Assembly (NCBI RefSeq): GCF_022828245.2
Contig: NZ_CP157587.1
Coordinates: 558,001 to 622,000, forward strand
From: Nanosynbacter sp900555675
Lineage (GTDB): Bacteria > Patescibacteriota > Saccharimonadia > Saccharimonadales > Saccharimonadaceae
Direction: 5' to 3'
Length of the DNA: 64,000 nucleotides
Part shown: one piece after another, positions 9,295 through 17,366 of the stretch
Layout: the number at the start of each line of letters is the position of its first letter
How positions within the stretch are numbered: position 1 is the stretch's first letter
Position numbers and translations under genes: made by a program
The notes under the pieces: model-generated
Database searches by the model: none
What the model was told of the DNA's origin: nothing
What the model saw: the letters and a program-made list of their open reading frames with translations, nothing else

Positions 9295-9300
9295 ATTATA
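9295..9300 (-). promoter_or_regulatory. -10 box (TATAAT) of pyk, leaderless arrangement
   Basis: TATAAT preceded directly by TGG, 7 nt before ATG 9287. The 120 nt further upstream (9301-9417) hold no gene that I can support. Confidence 0.6.
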
Positions 9301-9417
9301 CCACGAAATAACAGTGATGAAAAACGCTTGATACAATATCATATGACAATAATCATTAACAGGAAATAAGCTTGCAAAACCCTCAAGACAAAATTTTAAT
9401 TGGTGAAGCCTATTATT

Positions 9418-9594
9418 TTAATATGGTAGATTAGAAGGATCTTGGAGAGCGGAGAATTCAGGGCTATTAATATCTTTTTCTGAAATGACTTTATCTCCTA
9501 TGAGCTGGGCTATGTTTTTCCCTATTGCTAATTTATCAAAATCTAAATATGCTACAGCACTTAAGCTCAGATACTCTAGGGTGTTTAATGCCAT
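9418..9594 (-). CDS. Small protein, lipase (Mbeg1/DUF2974)-like N-terminus; second gene of module B
   Basis: 58 aa starting one base after the stop of the membrane-protein gene at 9596. The sequence begins MALNTLEYLSLSAVAYLDF and continues through GKNIAQLIGDKVISEKDI. It resembles the opening helix of lipase-class-3/Mbeg1-like hydrolases, but the Ser-His-Asp catalytic part is absent. It may be a truncated remnant or a stand-alone small protein. A related small ORF follows the paralogous membrane gene at 10399-10530, sharing the pattern YLxLxAVxY. Tight spacing implies coupling to the upstream gene. The lipase resemblance comes from memory of the family and is weak. Confidence 0.45.
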   Translation of the reverse strand: MALNTLEYLSLSAVAYLDFDKLAIGKNIAQLIGDKVISEKDINSPEFSALQDPSNLPY

Positions 9595-9595
9595 A

Positions 9596-10327
9596 TTATT
9601 CCCCTATCTTATTAATACAATCATTCAAGTCTTTTTCGGACCCCAAATCTTTTTTATCTAGAAAAATTGTACATCTGCCAGTTGAACGGCTTTTGCTATT
9701 GGTGTTTATTTTTACACTATACACACCCTCTTCTCGCAGCTTCTCTACAATTTTAAATATGTAAGAGGTCTTTTGGCTGTCGTTTGGGGCGTCTATTATT
9801 AATCTATAAAGGAAGCCTTCGTCTTTAGTTTTATTGTCTTCATATTTAGACTGTTTATTTACTGAATTTACCAGCTTTCCAGATAGGATAATTTCTGCCC
9901 GTGCACTATCTGCTTTATAGCCATTGCTGCTACTGGCATTAACTTCTTTTACTATAGATTCTAGCCCCTTGCTGGCTTGGACCGACCAGATGGCGGCGAT
10001 ATATTGGTCGCTACAGTCAGAGGGATTCAAATAGCTGCAATCGATGTCAAATTTTAGTTTTGGGTTTGACACTAGGTATGCTTGCGACATCCATATACCG
10101 TTGACCCCAAAACCTCCGTGTTTATGCTCGGGTCTTTCGACCTTAAAGTCTTCTTTATATTTATTTTTCAGATACTCAGACATCCCATTCTGGGCATTAG
10201 ATATTTTATTCTCATTTTTGATATACAAGACAATCGCTATAGCAATAATCAATATAACCAGACTACAGAGGACCATCAATAATTTGTCCATCTTACATCT
10301 CTTCGTCTTGCTGACCTTTTTTACCAT
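9596..10327 (-). CDS. Single-pass membrane protein of unknown function, module B
   Basis: About 243 aa. An N-terminal membrane segment (about residues 16-38) is followed by an extracytoplasmic-type domain with the pattern YLKNKYKEDFKVE, then HGGFGVNG. Five cysteines in the outer domain may form disulfides. It is clearly paralogous to the protein at 10517-11329 over the region after the membrane segment. ATG 10327 has GGAGG 5 nt upstream; GTG 10330 is the alternative. It precedes the 58-aa ORF by one base. The region is AT-rich and lacks conserved neighbours, so it looks accessory. No function is recognised. Confidence 0.7.
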   Translation of the reverse strand: MVKKVSKTKRCKMDKLLMVLCSLVILIIAIAIVLYIKNENKISNAQNGMSEYLKNKYKEDFKVERPEHKHGGFGVNGIWMSQAYLVSNPKLKFDIDCSYLNPSDCSDQYIAAIWSVQASKGLESIVKEVNASSSNGYKADSARAEIILSGKLVNSVNKQSKYEDNKTKDEGFLYRLIIDAPNDSQKTSYIFKIVEKLREEGVYSVKINTNSKSRSTGRCTIFLDKKDLGSEKDLNDCINKIGE

Positions 10328-10398
10328 CACCCCCTCCGGTTATTTGCTAGATGATACTATTTTAGCTTAAGCATAACTTATACTACAAGAAGACCTTA

Positions 10399-10530
10399 TT
10401 ATATAACGCTTAACCTTCTAATGGAAAAGAGAGTTTGAAGATATTTTGATAAATGCACGTCCAAAATACCTCTGGCATAGCCATAAAACACAGCATTTAA
10501 TATCAGATATTGCTCATTAGTTATATTCAA
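10399..10530 (-). CDS. Very small ORF related to the 58-aa lipase-like ORF; second gene of module A
   Basis: About 43 aa from TTG 10530, overlapping the end of the membrane-protein gene (stop at 10517). AGGAGG lies at 10535-10540, 4 nt before the TTG. The residues NITNEQYLILNAVFYGYA align with the N-terminus of the 58-aa ORF at 9418-9594. It is shorter and ends in two consecutive stop codons. It is either a decayed copy or a genuine small protein; the start codon is uncertain. Confidence 0.3.
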   Translation of the reverse strand: MNITNEQYLILNAVFYGYARGILDVHLSKYLQTLFSIRRLSVI

Positions 10531-11329
10531 CCAACCTCCTCTTTATATATTTATCTACGTCACTCGAAGATTTCATATTGCTAATGTCCTGATCCTCCAG
10601 CCATAGCTCATGTAGTGAATCATGATAGTCTATAGCCAGCATTACGCCCATTTGCTTTCTTATTTCAGAAGTCACTCTATATATACGCTCTGACAAATCA
10701 TCAAAATTAACGTCATTCTCTAAAGATATCGTCATATATATTTTTCTGCCAAATTTATTAAATGCATCTTTATAGGAGGGTATGTTTTTCGTAATAGCTC
10801 TGCCAACCTCTATATTGCTGTTTATTCTTATTGATTTGAGTCTAACTCTACCGCCAAACTGCTTGCTAACTAGGTTAGCTATATCATTCCTAGACTCTCT
10901 TTCCCAAATACGATCTGGATAGGTATCAGAGTAAGCACTCTCGCCTTTTCTATAGTCAGCTCTATTCCACACTTCAAACCTAAGACTACTATCATCAACC
11001 GGATAAGCATCCACATACGGATCGCCTTCAACTCCAATACCGCCACCCTCAATGCGATAATTTTCTACTATAAACTCTTTCCCATACTTTTCCTTAAGGT
11101 ATTGCGCCATTTTATGTTGCTCTACCAAGGCACCGCCATTGATGAGCAGGTAGATAGCGGCTATTAATATAGTAACTCCAGCTATAGTCCAGAATTTTGA
11201 TATACACTTTCGGACGGATTTTAGTTTGGGATGTACTTTTTTCACAGGAGTGTTTTTAGGCGATCTTTTATCGTCCTGGACCTTTCTAACGTTTGCGTGT
11301 TTTGTTTTTATCGCGCCACTCTTTATCAT
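10517..11329 (-). CDS. Single-pass membrane protein of unknown function, module A
   Basis: 270 aa. A long basic N-terminal cytoplasmic stretch (residues 1-45) precedes one membrane segment (about 47-67) and an outer domain beginning MAQYLKEKYGKEFIVE, then GGGIGVEG. It is paralogous to the protein at 9596-10327 (shared YLKxKYxxxFxVE and GGxGVxG patterns and a similar C-terminal alpha/beta region). An AGGG element lies about 7 nt before ATG 11329. Codons are AT-rich compared with the glycolytic genes next door. Not recognised; perhaps a membrane-anchored receptor or an immunity-type protein, but nothing shows this directly. Confidence 0.7.
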   Translation of the reverse strand: MIKSGAIKTKHANVRKVQDDKRSPKNTPVKKVHPKLKSVRKCISKFWTIAGVTILIAAIYLLINGGALVEQHKMAQYLKEKYGKEFIVENYRIEGGGIGVEGDPYVDAYPVDDSSLRFEVWNRADYRKGESAYSDTYPDRIWERESRNDIANLVSKQFGGRVRLKSIRINSNIEVGRAITKNIPSYKDAFNKFGRKIYMTISLENDVNFDDLSERIYRVTSEIRKQMGVMLAIDYHDSLHELWLEDQDISNMKSSSDVDKYIKRRLVEYN

Positions 11330-11401
11330 TAGATCCCTACCCTGCTATTACCACTATCTTAGCATCATTTTACAGTGAGCATAAGTTTCTTGCAAGATTA
11401 A

Positions 11402-11431
11402 AAACAAATAAAAAAGACCAGTGAGGCCTTT
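11402..11431 (-). terminator. Rho-independent terminator after tRNA-Glu
   Basis: Seven-pair stem (11413-11419 with 11425-11431, one G-U), 5-nt loop, then a U-rich tail on the minus strand. Confidence 0.75.
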
Positions 11432-11442
11432 TGTCTGTTACA

Positions 11443-11517
11443 TGGTGACCTTACCGGGAATCGAACCCGGATTGCCAGGATGAAAACCTGGTGTCCTAAC
11501 CGTTAGACGATAAGGCC
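11443..11517 (-). tRNA. tRNA-Glu (anticodon TTC)
   Basis: 75 nt including an encoded CCA. Seven-pair acceptor stem with one G-U, anticodon stem CCAGG/CCTGG around loop TTTTCAT, T-arm with TTCGAAT. A terminator follows immediately. Confidence 0.96.
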
Positions 11518-11596
11518 ACGACTTCAGATATCATAACAAATTATCGTCGAATTGTCTATAGCAAATCAGCCACTTCTCCGCCGTTATCTATTAATG

Positions 11597-11602
11597 TATA
11601 AT
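11597..11602 (+). promoter_or_regulatory. -10 box (TATAAT) of the 71-aa membrane protein gene, leaderless arrangement
   Basis: TATAAT preceded by TG, 6 nt before ATG 11609. This spacing decides the start over the longer in-frame option. Confidence 0.6.
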
Positions 11603-11608
11603 ATTTCC

Positions 11609-11824
11609 ATGACAAAGCAGAAGAAAAAGCGCAATAAAAAATATTCTGGGATGGACGCGACATCTCAGCAACCAAAGGTAACAAGGATTACAGCAACGAA
11701 TCGCTCCAAATTATCTCAATGGTTTTTTGATCGGAAAAAGCTCATTCGCACCATTGGCATGGCGGGACTCGTTGTAGTCGTCTTAATTATCGTTATTTCT
11801 GGAATACTGAGTTTATTTCGTTAA
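11609..11824 (+). CDS. Small basic single-pass membrane protein
   Basis: 71 aa. A very basic N-terminus (TKQKKKRNKKYSG), a polar middle with HWF-type FFDRKK at about residue 45, and one C-terminal membrane segment (about 50-70). Unknown family. The start is set by the -10 box 6 nt upstream. The gene converges on the histidine kinase gene and shares 4 nt (TTAA) at the stop codons, with no terminator between. Confidence 0.65.
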   Translation: MTKQKKKRNKKYSGMDATSQQPKVTRITATNRSKLSQWFFDRKKLIRTIGMAGLVVVVLIIVISGILSLFR

Positions 11825-13980
11825 CGAACTGGCAACTTAAACCCAAAAGTACTGCCTTTTCCTTCTTCTGATTCAAAGATCATTTCGCCATCATGCGACA
11901 AGATAACTTTCCTCGCCAAAAATAAGCCAACACCAGTGCCGTCTGGTCGCTTTTTTCTGGCATTTGTGCCGCGGAAGAATTTACCAAACAGATTTGCTTG
12001 CTCTGATTTTGGTACACCAATTCCCGAATCTTTCACAGTAAATTCAATCGCACCATTATTATTTTTCAGAGAAATTATTACCTTTTTATGTGGATTTGAA
12101 TAGTAAATGGCGTTGTCGATCATATTCAACATAACTTGACGAATCTTCTCAGAGTCGGCCGTAATCAATGGAACTTTTTTATCAATCTTTAGGTCCATTT
12201 CAACAGACCTCTGATCCGCCACAACCTTAAGCAAAGCAACTTCATCCCGAAGAATTTGAGCAATGTCTATCTTCTGCTTATCGATATTAAATTTGCCAGT
12301 CTGAAGCCTAGAAACATTAAGAAAATCGTTTATCAGTCTCACCATACGCTCACTCGAAGAAAACGCTTCTCTAAGAACCGCACGCTGCGTCGGCGTAATC
12401 TTCCCCAAATCTCCCTCCAGCATCATATCCAGATAACCTTTAATACTAGTCAACGGCGTTCTTAACTGATGTGAAGCCATAGAAATAAACTCATTCTTCG
12501 CCTCGTCCAGTCGCTGAAGCTGTCGATTACTGAACCTCAATTCTTTCGTCGCCTCGTCAATTTTACGCTGCAAGCTCTTGTTCAACTCATTTATCTCCTC
12601 CAGAGACAAAGAGTTTCGAATCGACACTGCCAGTTCCCCAGCAATCGATTCCAGCATTTCAATATCGCGAGAACTATATCCCAAACTCTTATGCTCGCCC
12701 AGAAATAGAATTCCCGTTTCTTGATTTTGATGCAGCAGCGGCATAACAATTTTCGTTCGATGAATATCCAAAAGCTTCTTCAGTTCTGGATCTTTTACTT
12801 GATTTGCCAAAATAACTTCCGGAAAACTACAATTCTTATAATAGTAATCCATAATCCTGTGAACATCTTCCTCGACAACAGATATTCGTCGCCGACCGGC
12901 CCGACCGTATATTCCTTTTTCTGGAATACAAAACGCCACTTTTTCCGCCTTAAGAGAAGTCGCTATATAATTGCCAACACGTCGAGTTAGCAATTGCAGA
13001 TCCGCCGTATAGGTTAATATTTTACTAATCTCACGCGTAAACGTATCGGCGTCATATTCTCCGTAATAAAAAACTCTATCAGTAAATTTATCAAATATTT
13101 TCTTCACCGGCTGATACATAACCGCCAAAATCATAGCCAAAATCATATTCATGAGATTTACGTGACTATCAATCGTCAGGCTGCGTTGGAAAACCAAAAT
13201 TGAAATAACATATGCAGAAATCACGTAAACGACAGCTAGTGCGATCAATAGCAACATATACGAAACACTTCGAGCCACCGCCATTTTTACGTCCATCAAT
13301 CGGTATCTGACAATGCTATACATAATTGCAAACAAGAAAATAATCGTAGCAATTGGACCAATCCATATATATCGATAATCACCAAGCGCCGGAAGGAACA
13401 AATCTACTATAAAGCCAGGAATGCTACATATCAACAGGCCAATCATATAAATCGCGACTTGCTTGCGTCGAACAAGATCTGACTTGCGCCACGCTATATG
13501 ACCAAAACACATAGAAATTAAGAAGAATACTGAGAAAAAAGTTGCAAAAATAACATAGTTGACTGCATGAATCGGAATTCGAGAAAAATCTACTGGCGTA
13601 ACAACTTCTGACGTATTGACAATAAATTCAGGAACCAAAATAATATATAGCGAAAAAATCGTTATCAATATACTAGATGCGCAAATAAAACTCTTCGTTG
13701 ATTTTGTCGATGGAAGGAATGACTTTGTAGTAAAAATAGCCAACGCAGGACAAAAAACAGCCGAAGCGATATAAAACCACCTGGATGCGGTGTCCAATGC
13801 TATTTCGTTGTCCGCCAGAGAAAACACTTCAAGTCCAGCCGACCACACAGCCAAACATAAACAAACCAAGAAAAACCAATACTTTGCATCATGACGATGC
13901 TTCGACTTCTTAAGTACGAGCACGCCCAAAATTAGCGCCATCAACGCAACCAATCCTAGTACTAATGCTCGTATCATCAT
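11821..13980 (-). CDS. Membrane sensor histidine kinase with 7TM N-terminus and GAF domain
   Basis: 719 aa. The N-terminal half has about nine membrane segments, the first seven resembling the HisKA_7TM sensor module (about residues 1-225) followed by a second hydrophobic pair (about 235-295). A GAF-like domain spans about 330-470, then a coiled coil, HisKA with phospho-acceptor His in MASHQLRTPLTSIKGY (about 495), and HATPase_c with N box DNAIYYSN, G1 DSGIGVP and G2 GTGVGLFLAR. Autophosphorylates in response to an unknown membrane signal. No receiver is fused; the lone receiver at 15397-15768 is the nearest candidate partner. The -10 box lies 10 nt before ATG 13980. Confidence 0.92.
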   Translation of the reverse strand: MMIRALVLGLVALMALILGVLVLKKSKHRHDAKYWFFLVCLCLAVWSAGLEVFSLADNEIALDTASRWFYIASAVFCPALAIFTTKSFLPSTKSTKSFICASSILITIFSLYIILVPEFIVNTSEVVTPVDFSRIPIHAVNYVIFATFFSVFFLISMCFGHIAWRKSDLVRRKQVAIYMIGLLICSIPGFIVDLFLPALGDYRYIWIGPIATIIFLFAIMYSIVRYRLMDVKMAVARSVSYMLLLIALAVVYVISAYVISILVFQRSLTIDSHVNLMNMILAMILAVMYQPVKKIFDKFTDRVFYYGEYDADTFTREISKILTYTADLQLLTRRVGNYIATSLKAEKVAFCIPEKGIYGRAGRRRISVVEEDVHRIMDYYYKNCSFPEVILANQVKDPELKKLLDIHRTKIVMPLLHQNQETGILFLGEHKSLGYSSRDIEMLESIAGELAVSIRNSLSLEEINELNKSLQRKIDEATKELRFSNRQLQRLDEAKNEFISMASHQLRTPLTSIKGYLDMMLEGDLGKITPTQRAVLREAFSSSERMVRLINDFLNVSRLQTGKFNIDKQKIDIAQILRDEVALLKVVADQRSVEMDLKIDKKVPLITADSEKIRQVMLNMIDNAIYYSNPHKKVIISLKNNNGAIEFTVKDSGIGVPKSEQANLFGKFFRGTNARKKRPDGTGVGLFLARKVILSHDGEMIFESEEGKGSTFGFKLPVR

Positions 13981-13990
13981 ACTAATGCTT

Positions 13991-13996
13991 ATTATA
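13991..13996 (-). promoter_or_regulatory. -10 box (TATAAT) of the histidine kinase gene
   Basis: TATAAT 10 nt before ATG 13980, predicting a leader of only about 3 nt. Confidence 0.5.
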
Positions 13997-14006
13997 GCAT
14001 TTTATT

Positions 14007-15356
14007 CTACGTTTCAATCGCAAAAACTGTGTAAACGCCGCTCGCAGTAACTGTAGCTTCAATAGATTCTTTTGATATGCCAGATTTTTGGAGCAATTTA
14101 AAACCTTCTTTAATTGAACGCACCCTAACCTTTGGAACCCACCCCATTAGTCCATGCAAAAATTCTTTTTGTGGGCGATTTACGTTCATATTGCCAGTGA
14201 TCATTAGTCCACCGGTTCGTAAAAATTTCAATGATTCTCGTGTCAATTGCTTATAAACGCCATCTGGCAGATACTCTCGCAAGCCAGAATCTTCCGCAAT
14301 ATCCAGCTTACGATCACCCAAAACTCCCTCCAAACTCAGAGGTTTACCAAGCTTACTGAATAATCGCTCGCAATGAATTTCAATCTTATCTTCCAAATTC
14401 CATTTCTTAGCCAAGCTTTGCGCTGCCGCTAGAGACAACGGATCCTGATCTAGCAAGATAACCGTTGGCGCCTCACCCGTTTCATCCTTAAGTTTTTTCA
14501 GCATCTTCAAAGTCGCCAGTCCCGTTCCACAACCAAAACTCATCACCAGCATATCGTCAATTGAACGATTCTCTTTTTCTGCCGCTTTCTTCAAGTGATC
14601 AATCGATAGACCATTCACTGTTTCCACTCGCTCACGAATACCAAGCGAATCCGCACAATGCCGAATGACGTTAGAAAACTTCTCCGTCACCGGCGCCTGG
14701 ATAAACTCTCGGACATCACTAATCCTCTTCTCTACTTCTTCAACAGCCGTCGCTTTATCCACGCCGTTGTTGATTTTATCTTGAATCATAACTTCTGCCA
14801 GCGGCAAGCCATTAATCTTCTCATCAAATACCGACTCATCCAGTGGACCGCTCATAGTTGGATATTTACCCTCTGACAATATTTCGCCACTTTCATCAAA
14901 AACACTCAAATCCTCAGCTTCAGAAATTGTCAAAAATGTCAGTGCGGAACCTCGTTGATTGTGCCACGGCTTCGAATTAGTCTGATTTTTACCGTATAGA
15001 AATTTATCACGAAAAATCTCCAGATAAGCATCTACAATATTACCCCATTTATTTTCTCTTACAAAAGGAATCTTTTCTAGGACACTCGCAAGTGCTACCG
15101 CCGCCAAATTTATATGGATAATATCTTTACGAACATCCTTTAATTCCGATCCGCCTCGTTCCAGATAATTGTATATGTCCTGAATTTTATCCGGATTATT
15201 ATATGCAGGGTCGGTCTTTTCTCCAATTTTAACCCTGCATCCTTCACTCCTAAGATCCGCAATTTCCTCGTTTAATTTTTCATTAGCTTCATGATCAACT
15301 CCATTAAGAAAATCACCTGCTTCTGCAATATACTGTTCGCCTCTAAAGTTTTCCAT
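14007..15356 (-). CDS. Class I SAM-dependent methyltransferase-like protein
   Basis: 449 aa. The C-terminal half carries a Rossmann methyltransferase core: motif I VMSFGCGTGLATL (about residue 265), acidic motif II VILLDQDPLSLAAAQSLAKK (about 295-314), and a later MITGNMNVN strand. The N-terminal 200 residues are alpha-helical and without a known domain. The substrate is not recognisable. The gene lies between the histidine kinase (26 nt downstream) and a divergent receiver gene, which hints at a link to signalling. It has its own -10 box 7 nt before ATG 15356. Confidence 0.75.
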   Translation of the reverse strand: MENFRGEQYIAEAGDFLNGVDHEANEKLNEEIADLRSEGCRVKIGEKTDPAYNNPDKIQDIYNYLERGGSELKDVRKDIIHINLAAVALASVLEKIPFVRENKWGNIVDAYLEIFRDKFLYGKNQTNSKPWHNQRGSALTFLTISEAEDLSVFDESGEILSEGKYPTMSGPLDESVFDEKINGLPLAEVMIQDKINNGVDKATAVEEVEKRISDVREFIQAPVTEKFSNVIRHCADSLGIRERVETVNGLSIDHLKKAAEKENRSIDDMLVMSFGCGTGLATLKMLKKLKDETGEAPTVILLDQDPLSLAAAQSLAKKWNLEDKIEIHCERLFSKLGKPLSLEGVLGDRKLDIAEDSGLREYLPDGVYKQLTRESLKFLRTGGLMITGNMNVNRPQKEFLHGLMGWVPKVRVRSIKEGFKLLQKSGISKESIEATVTASGVYTVFAIET

Positions 15357-15363
15357 GCCAAAA

Positions 15364-15369
15364 ATTATA
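15364..15369 (-). promoter_or_regulatory. -10 box (TATAAT) of the methyltransferase gene, leaderless arrangement
   Basis: 7 nt before ATG 15356. It lies back to back with the receiver-gene promoter, the two -10 boxes being 15 nt apart. Confidence 0.6.
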
Positions 15370-15384
15370 GCATAGTTTATATGA

Positions 15385-15390
15385 TATACT
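15385..15390 (+). promoter_or_regulatory. -10 box (TATACT) of the receiver gene, leaderless arrangement
   Basis: 6 nt before ATG 15397. Confidence 0.55.
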
Positions 15391-15396
15391 TAGAGC

Positions 15397-15768
15397 ATGA
15401 TAAAAATCGCTATCATTGAAGACGACCCTACCATCAGCCAGATGTACCGAATGAAGTTCGAATCGGACGGATTTGACGTTCGCTTGGCTGCCAACGGACA
15501 AATTGGCATAGAAGTAGTCGAGAAGTTTCAGCCAGATATTATTTTGCTAGATTTACAAATGCCGGAAATGGACGGCGCAGAGGCTTTGAAGCGAATTAGG
15601 TCTAAAGATTGGGGAAAAACTATTCCCGTTATCGTCCTCACCAACCTCGGCGAAGAAGAAGCTCCGCACGATTTGAAGAAACTAGGAATTCATAGCTACA
15701 TCGTAAAAGCAAACTTAACGCCACGCCAAGTTGTCGAGCAGGTCAAAACCGCCATAAAAGCCGCTTAG
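15397..15768 (+). CDS. Stand-alone response regulator receiver (CheY-like)
   Basis: 123 aa, receiver domain only. Acidic pocket EDD (residues 8-10), phospho-acceptor Asp52 in ILLDLQMPEMDG, switch Thr in VILTNLG, conserved Lys in IVKANLTP (about 104). With no output domain it must act by protein contact or as a phosphorelay intermediate; in related bacteria such receivers also control pilus motors. It is likely phosphorylated by the kinase at 11821-13980. It converges on folD with a 4-nt overlap (TTAG). Confidence 0.92.
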   Translation: MIKIAIIEDDPTISQMYRMKFESDGFDVRLAANGQIGIEVVEKFQPDIILLDLQMPEMDGAEALKRIRSKDWGKTIPVIVLTNLGEEEAPHDLKKLGIHSYIVKANLTPRQVVEQVKTAIKAA

Positions 15769-16577
15769 TTTTTTGATTGATTCGCAATTTTTAGACAAGC
15801 CGTAATTACATTATCAAACAGCGCAGAAACCGTTAATGGACCAACTCCGCCTTTTTTTGGTGTAATAATTACATCATTACGCTGACGTACTTCTTCAGAT
15901 ACGTCGCCAACAATTTTTCCATTTTCCGAAGCAGTTCCTGCGTCAACAACGACCGTCTTAGTCTTAATCGTCTGGCTTTTAATCAGCCCTGGAACTCCAG
16001 TTGCCGACACGATAATATCGTAATTTATCAATTGATATAAATCGTCACCTTTTTCAAAAACTGTCACATCGACGCCAGACTTTAGCCACATCTTCTCAAG
16101 AGGGGCGCCAACTAAACGACCTCGCCCGACAATCGCAACTTTCTTACCCTTCAAATCAACGCTATATCCAGCCAGCAGCCAATTGATAGCCGTTGGTGTG
16201 GCCGCCTGAAAAATCGCCTTTTTACGCAAACCGTCAACATCTTTATCTTCTCGAATACTCTCGAGTAATTCCTCGGTCTGCTCAGGATTGCTAATCGGCA
16301 ATTGCAGAATTATTCCTTGAACGTCGTCTCGATTATTCAATTCTTGAATCACCTCCAAAGCACCGCCCGCAGAGACTCGGTGGATCTCCACGTCAATCAA
16401 AATATCAGCGCCATATCTCTGTTTCAAACGCATGTACGTTTCAATAACTGGATTTTCGACATCAGTAACAATCGCCAAACGAGGATTAATATGCCAAGCT
16501 TGCCTTAAAGCTCGCACCTGTTTCGCCTGGCGCTCCTTGATAAATCCAGCTAATTCTGAGCCATTTAGTTCTCTCAT
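15765..16577 (-). CDS. folD: Bifunctional methylenetetrahydrofolate dehydrogenase/cyclohydrolase FolD
   Basis: 270 aa from ATG 16577, slightly short for the family (about 285). Interconverts 5,10-methylene-THF and 10-formyl-THF with NADP. The substrate-side segment VQGIILQLP (about residue 77), VDGLRKKA, the nucleotide-binding VAIVGRGRLVGAP (about 142-154) and C-terminal TPKKGGVGPLT are conserved. The active-site YxxxK lysine region is divergent (TYMRLKQRYG near residue 45 supplies Y and K). It works with GlyA in one-carbon supply. Upstream ATGs at 16583 and 16604 fall at or before the predicted transcription start, so 16577 is preferred. Confidence 0.92.
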   Translation of the reverse strand: MRELNGSELAGFIKERQAKQVRALRQAWHINPRLAIVTDVENPVIETYMRLKQRYGADILIDVEIHRVSAGGALEVIQELNNRDDVQGIILQLPISNPEQTEELLESIREDKDVDGLRKKAIFQAATPTAINWLLAGYSVDLKGKKVAIVGRGRLVGAPLEKMWLKSGVDVTVFEKGDDLYQLINYDIIVSATGVPGLIKSQTIKTKTVVVDAGTASENGKIVGDVSEEVRQRNDVIITPKKGGVGPLTVSALFDNVITACLKIANQSKN

Positions 16578-16585
16578 TGTCATTA

Positions 16586-16591
16586 AGTATA
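16586..16591 (-). promoter_or_regulatory. -10 box (TATACT) of folD
   Basis: 8 nt before ATG 16577, a near-leaderless arrangement. Confidence 0.5.
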
Positions 16592-16628
16592 GCAATTTTA
16601 CCATCTTGAGTACAGATATAGTTTGTGC

Positions 16629-16634
16629 TATAAT
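16629..16634 (+). promoter_or_regulatory. -10 box (TATAAT) of tRNA-His
   Basis: Perfect TATAAT 18 nt before the tRNA 5' end. Confidence 0.6.
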
Positions 16635-16652
16635 TTGAGAAGCTTGGTTTAT

Positions 16653-16731
16653 GGCGGATGTAGCTCAGTTTGGTTAGAGCGCTGGATTGTGGCTCCGGAG
16701 GCCGTGGGTTCGAACCCCATCATTCGCCCCA
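16653..16731 (+). tRNA. tRNA-His (anticodon GTG)
   Basis: Encodes the extra G at position -1 (16653) that pairs with C73 (16728), a hallmark of tRNA-His, and an encoded CCA (16729-16731). The anticodon loop is TTGTGGC. Confidence 0.96.
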
Positions 16732-16802
16732 AGTTTTACGACAATTTATTCACACCGATAAATTATTTTCAATAAAACGGTAGACATTTTTATTGATTGT
16801 TG

Positions 16803-16808
16803 TATAAT
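16803..16808 (+). promoter_or_regulatory. -10 box (TATAAT) of tRNA-Lys(CTT)
   Basis: TATAAT preceded by TG, 8 nt before the tRNA 5' end, so this tRNA has its own promoter separate from tRNA-His. Confidence 0.6.
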
Positions 16809-16816
16809 GAAATCGT

Positions 16817-16893
16817 GGGCCAGTAGCTCAGCTGGTTAGAGCACCTGCCTCTTAAGCAGGGTGTCGAGGGTTCGAGCCCCTCCTGGCCCTCCA
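16817..16893 (+). tRNA. tRNA-Lys (anticodon CTT)
   Basis: 77 nt with encoded CCA. Acceptor GGGCCAG/CTGGCCC, anticodon stem CCTGC/GCAGG around CTCTTAA. The second lysine tRNA (TTT) is at 57584-57659. Confidence 0.96.
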
Positions 16894-16901
16894 AAAAATA
16901 A

Positions 16902-16926
16902 CCTCACATTGAAGTGAGGATTTTTT
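16902..16926. terminator. Bidirectional Rho-independent terminator
   Basis: Six-pair stem CCTCAC/GTGAGG, then T6 on the plus strand and a T-rich tract on the minus strand. It serves tRNA-Lys(CTT) and the convergent gene at 16929-17342. Confidence 0.8.
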
Positions 16927-16928
16927 AT

Positions 16929-17342
16929 TTATCCAAATGGATTATATCCGCGAGAAGGCGGCTCACGAAAAGTAGTTCGATTAGCATTAAACGATTGACG
17001 AGAATTGTTCACGTCTGACGGAACGTTGTTATTTTGTAGACCATTGACTCGTCGATTCCCGCCAGATAAACCAGCACCATCAGGATTATCGTTAGCGACT
17101 CTCGACCGAGGCGCTATGCCTATTTCCGTACCAAATCGTCTTCGATTGTCAGAATTATTGGCAGATATCGAAGATCCATATCCCTTAATATATCGGCGCT
17201 CCGAATTCACGCTACGATTAGCGGTCAGCATTCTGCCCGTATCCCCATACGCTCTAGAGCTGTTGTCGCTCAACGTATTCATACGACCATATAGCCTTTC
17301 CATCATTTCCCGCGTCATTTGCGGTTTTTTATTCGCATCCAT
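16929..17342 (-). CDS. Disordered Asn/Arg/Ser-rich protein of unknown function
   Basis: 137 aa with no signal peptide or membrane segment. Rich in Asn, Arg, Ser and Gly with no predicted fold; it ends in GYNPFG. A short helical N-terminus (MTREMMERLYGRMNTL, about residues 9-24) is the only ordered-looking part. GGGGG stands 4 nt before ATG 17342. The basic, Asn-rich composition could suit nucleic-acid or ribosome binding, but this is a guess. It shares a terminator with tRNA-Lys. Confidence 0.65.
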   Translation of the reverse strand: MDANKKPQMTREMMERLYGRMNTLSDNSSRAYGDTGRMLTANRSVNSERRYIKGYGSSISANNSDNRRRFGTEIGIAPRSRVANDNPDGAGLSGGNRRVNGLQNNNVPSDVNNSRQSFNANRTTFREPPSRGYNPFG

Positions 17343-17366
17343 ATATCCCCCATTAGTTATATGAAA

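Noticed and set aside
9300..9417. In-frame continuation of the 58-aa ORF past its TAA
   Set aside because: The frame stays open for about 45 codons but the composition is not protein-like and overlaps the pyk promoter; chance is more likely than readthrough.
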